A stretch of DNA of 64,000 bases from Siphonodentalium dalli. Taxonomy: Eukaryota; Mollusca; Scaphopoda; Gadilida; Siphonodentaliidae. The position numbers and the translations under genes were made by a program. The stretch spans positions 106,418,278 through 106,482,277 of the forward strand of contig CP136069.1 of NCBI GenBank assembly GCA_032622095.1. Reading direction: 5' to 3'. The notes beneath the pieces were generated by a model. That model was given only the letters and a program-made list of their open reading frames with translations. It had not been told where the DNA came from and searched no databases. This document shows positions 61,191 to 64,000 of this stretch, piece after piece (position 1 is the stretch's first letter; each line of letters starts with the position of its first letter).

Positions 61191-62740
61191 GTATCCCCAC
61201 CATATACATATATAGGTATCCCCACCACACACAAATATAGGTATCCCCACCACATACATATATAGGTATCTCGCCACTCACATATATAGGTATCCCCATC
61301 ACACACATATATAGGTCTCCCCACCACATACATATATAGGTATCCCCGCCACACACATATATAGGTATTCCCGCCTAACACATATATAGGTATCTCCACC
61401 ACACACATATATAGGTATCCCCGCCACATACATATATAGGTCTCCCCGCCACATACATATATAGGTATCCCCGCCATACATATATAGGTATCCCCACCAC
61501 ACACATATATAGGTCTCCTCACCACACTCATGTATAGGTATCCCTGCCACATACATCTATAGGTCTCACCACCACACACATCTATAGGTATCCCCACCAC
61601 ATACATATATAGGTATCCCCGCCACACACATATATAGGTATCCCCACTACACACATATATAGGTATCACCACCACACACATATATAGGTATCCCCGCCAC
61701 ATACATATATAGGTATCCCCACCACATACATATATAGGTATCCCCACCACACACATATATAGGTATCCCCACCACATACATATATAGGTATCCCCATTAC
61801 ATACATATATAGGTATCCCCATTACACACATCTATAGGTATCCCAACCACACACATCTATAGGTATCCCAACCACACACATCTATAGGTATCCCCACCAT
61901 ATACATATATAGGTAGCCCCATCACACACAAATATAGGTATCCCCACCACATACACATATAGGTATCCCGCCACACACATATATAGGTATCCCCACCACA
62001 CACGTATATAGGTCTCCCCACCACATACATATATAGGTATCCCCGCCACACACATATATAGGTATCCCCGCCTAACACATATATAGGTATCCCCACCACA
62101 CACATATATAGGTATCCCCGCCACATACATATATAGGTCTCCCCGCCACATACATATATAGGTATCCCCGCCATACATATATAGGTATCCCCACCACACA
62201 CATATATAGGTCTCCTCACCACACTCATATATAGGTATCCCTGCCACATACATCTATATGTCTCACCACCACACACATCTATAGGTATCCCCACCACATA
62301 CATATATAGGTATCCCCGCCACACACATATATAGGTATCCCCACTACACACATATATAGGTATCACCACCACACACATATATAGGTATCCCCACCACACA
62401 CATATATAGGTATCCCCACCACACACATATATATAGGTATCGCCGCCACACACATATATAGGTATCGCCACCACATACATATATAGGTCTCCCCACCAAT
62501 TACATCTATAGGTATCCCCACCACACACATCTAAAGGTATCCCCACCACACACATATATAGGTATCACCACCACATACATATATAGGTATCCCCGCCACA
62601 TACATATATAGCTATCCCCACCACATAAATATATAGGTATCCCCACCACACACATCTATAGGTATTCCCACAACACACATCTATAGGTATCCCCGCCACA
62701 TACATATATAGGTATCACCACCACACACATATATAGGTCT
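61191..62740. repeat. Domain G higher-order repeat, copy 3 (partial)
   Basis: GCCTAAC at 61,373 and 62,070 (697 bp). It follows copy 2 to about 62,740 and then continues into F-type sequence with GGTCTCCCCACC and CATATATCTATGG. Private changes include a six-monomer stretch near 61,715-61,830 with two TATCCCCATTAC monomers. Confidence 0.78.
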
Positions 62741-64000
62741 CCCCACCACATATATCTATGGCTATCCCCACCACACACATCTATAGGTATCCCCACCACA
62801 CACATATATAGGTATCCCCACCACACACATATATAGGTATCCCCACCATACACATCTATAGGTATCCCCACCACATACATATATAGGTATCCCAACCACA
62901 CACATATATAGTTATCCCCACCACATACATATATAGGTATCACCGCCACACACATATAGGTATCCCCACCACATACATATAGGTATCCCCGCCACATACA
63001 TATAGGTATCCCCACCACACACACATATATAGGTCTCCCCACCACAAGCATATATAGGTATCCCCGCCACACACATTTATAGGTATCCCCTCCACACACA
63101 TATATAGGTATCCCCACCACACACATATATAGGTATCCCGCCACATACATATATATGTCTCCCCGCCACATACATATATAGGTATCCCCACCACACATCT
63201 ATAGGTATCCACACCCCACACATATATTGGTCTCCCCCCCACACACATATATAGGTATCCCCGCCAAATACATATATAGGTCTCCCGCCATATACATATA
63301 TAGGTCTCCCCACCACATATCTATAGATATCCCCACCACACACATATATTGGTCTCCTCACCACACACATATGTAGGTATCCCTGCCACATACATCTATA
63401 GGTCTCCCCACCACACACATATATAGGTATCATCACCACACACATATATAGGTCTCCCCGCCACATACATCTATAGGTCTCTTCACAACATACATATATA
63501 GGTATCACCAACACATACATATATAGGTATCCCCACCACATACATATATAGGTATCCCCACCACACACATATATAGGTAACCCCGCCACACACATATATA
63601 GGTATTCCCACCACATACATCCATAGATCTCCCCACCACATACATATATAGGTATCACCACCACATACATATATAGGTATCCCCATCACATACATATATA
63701 GGTATCCCTACCACACACATATATAGGTATCCCCGCCACACACACATATATAGGTATCTCCACCACATACATCTATAGGTATCCCCACCACATACATATA
63801 TAGGTATCCTCACCACACACATATATAGGTATCACCACCACATACATATATAGGTATCCCCGCCACACACATATATAGGTATCCCCGCCACATACATATA
63901 TAGGTATCCCCACCACACACATCTATAGGTATCCCCACCACACACATATATATAGGTATCAACACCACACACATATATAGGTATCCCCCACATACATATA
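62741..64000. repeat. Return to F-type sequence, running off the window
   Basis: The order of marks repeats domain F: short-monomer cluster at about 62,945-63,015, CACAAGC at 63,045, seven-C run near 63,233, phase mark CATCTATAGGTCTCC at 63,393, TAACCCC at 63,578, and a 27-bp monomer near 63,947. The window stops in the middle of a monomer, so the array continues to the right. Confidence 0.78.

Larger units (their letters stand above)
1..64000. repeat. 25-bp satellite array filling the window
   Basis: Every part of the window is made of a 25-bp unit, GGTATCCCCACC plus ACATACATATATA, in strict head-to-tail order. Common variants are: C for T in the middle (ACACACATATATA), CATCTATAGG for CATATATAGG, CCGCC for CCACC, GGTCTCC for GGTATCC, GTATCACC for GTATCCCC, and ATATATGTAT for ATATAGGTAT. 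Length variants of 23, 24, 26 and 27 bp come from gain or loss in the C run, the CA tract or the TA tract. The consensus has 9 A, 8 C, 6 T and 2 G, so it is 40% GC with a strong C excess on the plus strand. I saw no inverted block, transposon or unique sequence. Array ends are not in the window. The monomer family is not one I can name, and its host is unknown beyond being very probably eukaryotic. Confidence 0.97.

Noticed and set aside
1-64000. CRISPR array
   Set aside because: The unit repeats without unique spacers; variation is point changes in a 25-bp tandem repeat, and there are no cas genes.
1-64000. TATATA motifs as TATA-box promoters
   Set aside because: TATATA is part of nearly every monomer; with thousands of copies and no genes it carries no promoter information.
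1-64000. Centromere identity
   Set aside because: The array could be centromeric, but I saw no CENP-B-box-like TTCG...CGGG motif, and a 25-bp tandem repeat alone does not separate centromeric from pericentromeric or subtelomeric DNA.
1-64000. tRNA, rRNA, transposon ends or terminal inverted repeats
   Set aside because: No sequence departs from the monomer for long enough to hold any of these.

Overview
The whole 64,000-base window is one uninterrupted head-to-tail array of a 25-bp satellite (minisatellite-type) monomer, about 2,560 copies, all in one orientation. Written in two halves, the plus-strand consensus is GGTATCCCCACC then ACATACATATATA. I found no real protein gene, RNA gene, transposon, CRISPR array, origin or unique sequence. 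The array runs off both ends of the window. Sequence of this kind points to a eukaryotic heterochromatic, centromere-proximal or subtelomeric block, probably from a long-read assembly. The species cannot be named from the sequence, and nothing here proves a centromeric role.

Above the monomer level the array is a mosaic of higher-order repeats (HORs), in which blocks of tens of variant monomers were duplicated together. Domain A (1-4,960) has two copies of a ~2.4-kb HOR and a stub of a third. Domain B (5,453-9,460) has two ~2.18-kb copies. Domain C (9,461-14,126) is a mosaic containing ~0.8-kb subunits. Domain D (14,127-28,260) has six copies in a GGTACC-marked phase, including two consecutive copies of exactly 2,338 bp. 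Domain E (28,261-~42,520) holds nested duplications of 2.83, 1.08, 1.84, 2.35, 0.55 and 1.37 kb. Domain F (~42,521-56,624) has ~3.5-3.7-kb HORs plus a ~2.05-kb tandem duplication. Domain G (56,625-62,740) has 2,595-bp and 1,971-bp copies. The last 1.26 kb returns to F-type sequence. E, G and A share one family of variant monomers, so F-type sequence lies between two related domains.

Long open frames cover the minus strand everywhere. They are a by-product of the monomer: it has no minus-strand stop in any phase, and 25 is not a multiple of 3, so every minus frame reads the same 25-residue periodic peptide. Four kinds of variant monomer supply the stops. I therefore annotate no CDS. HOR borders were placed by eye from diagnostic monomers and are accurate to roughly one monomer, except where an exact offset is stated.
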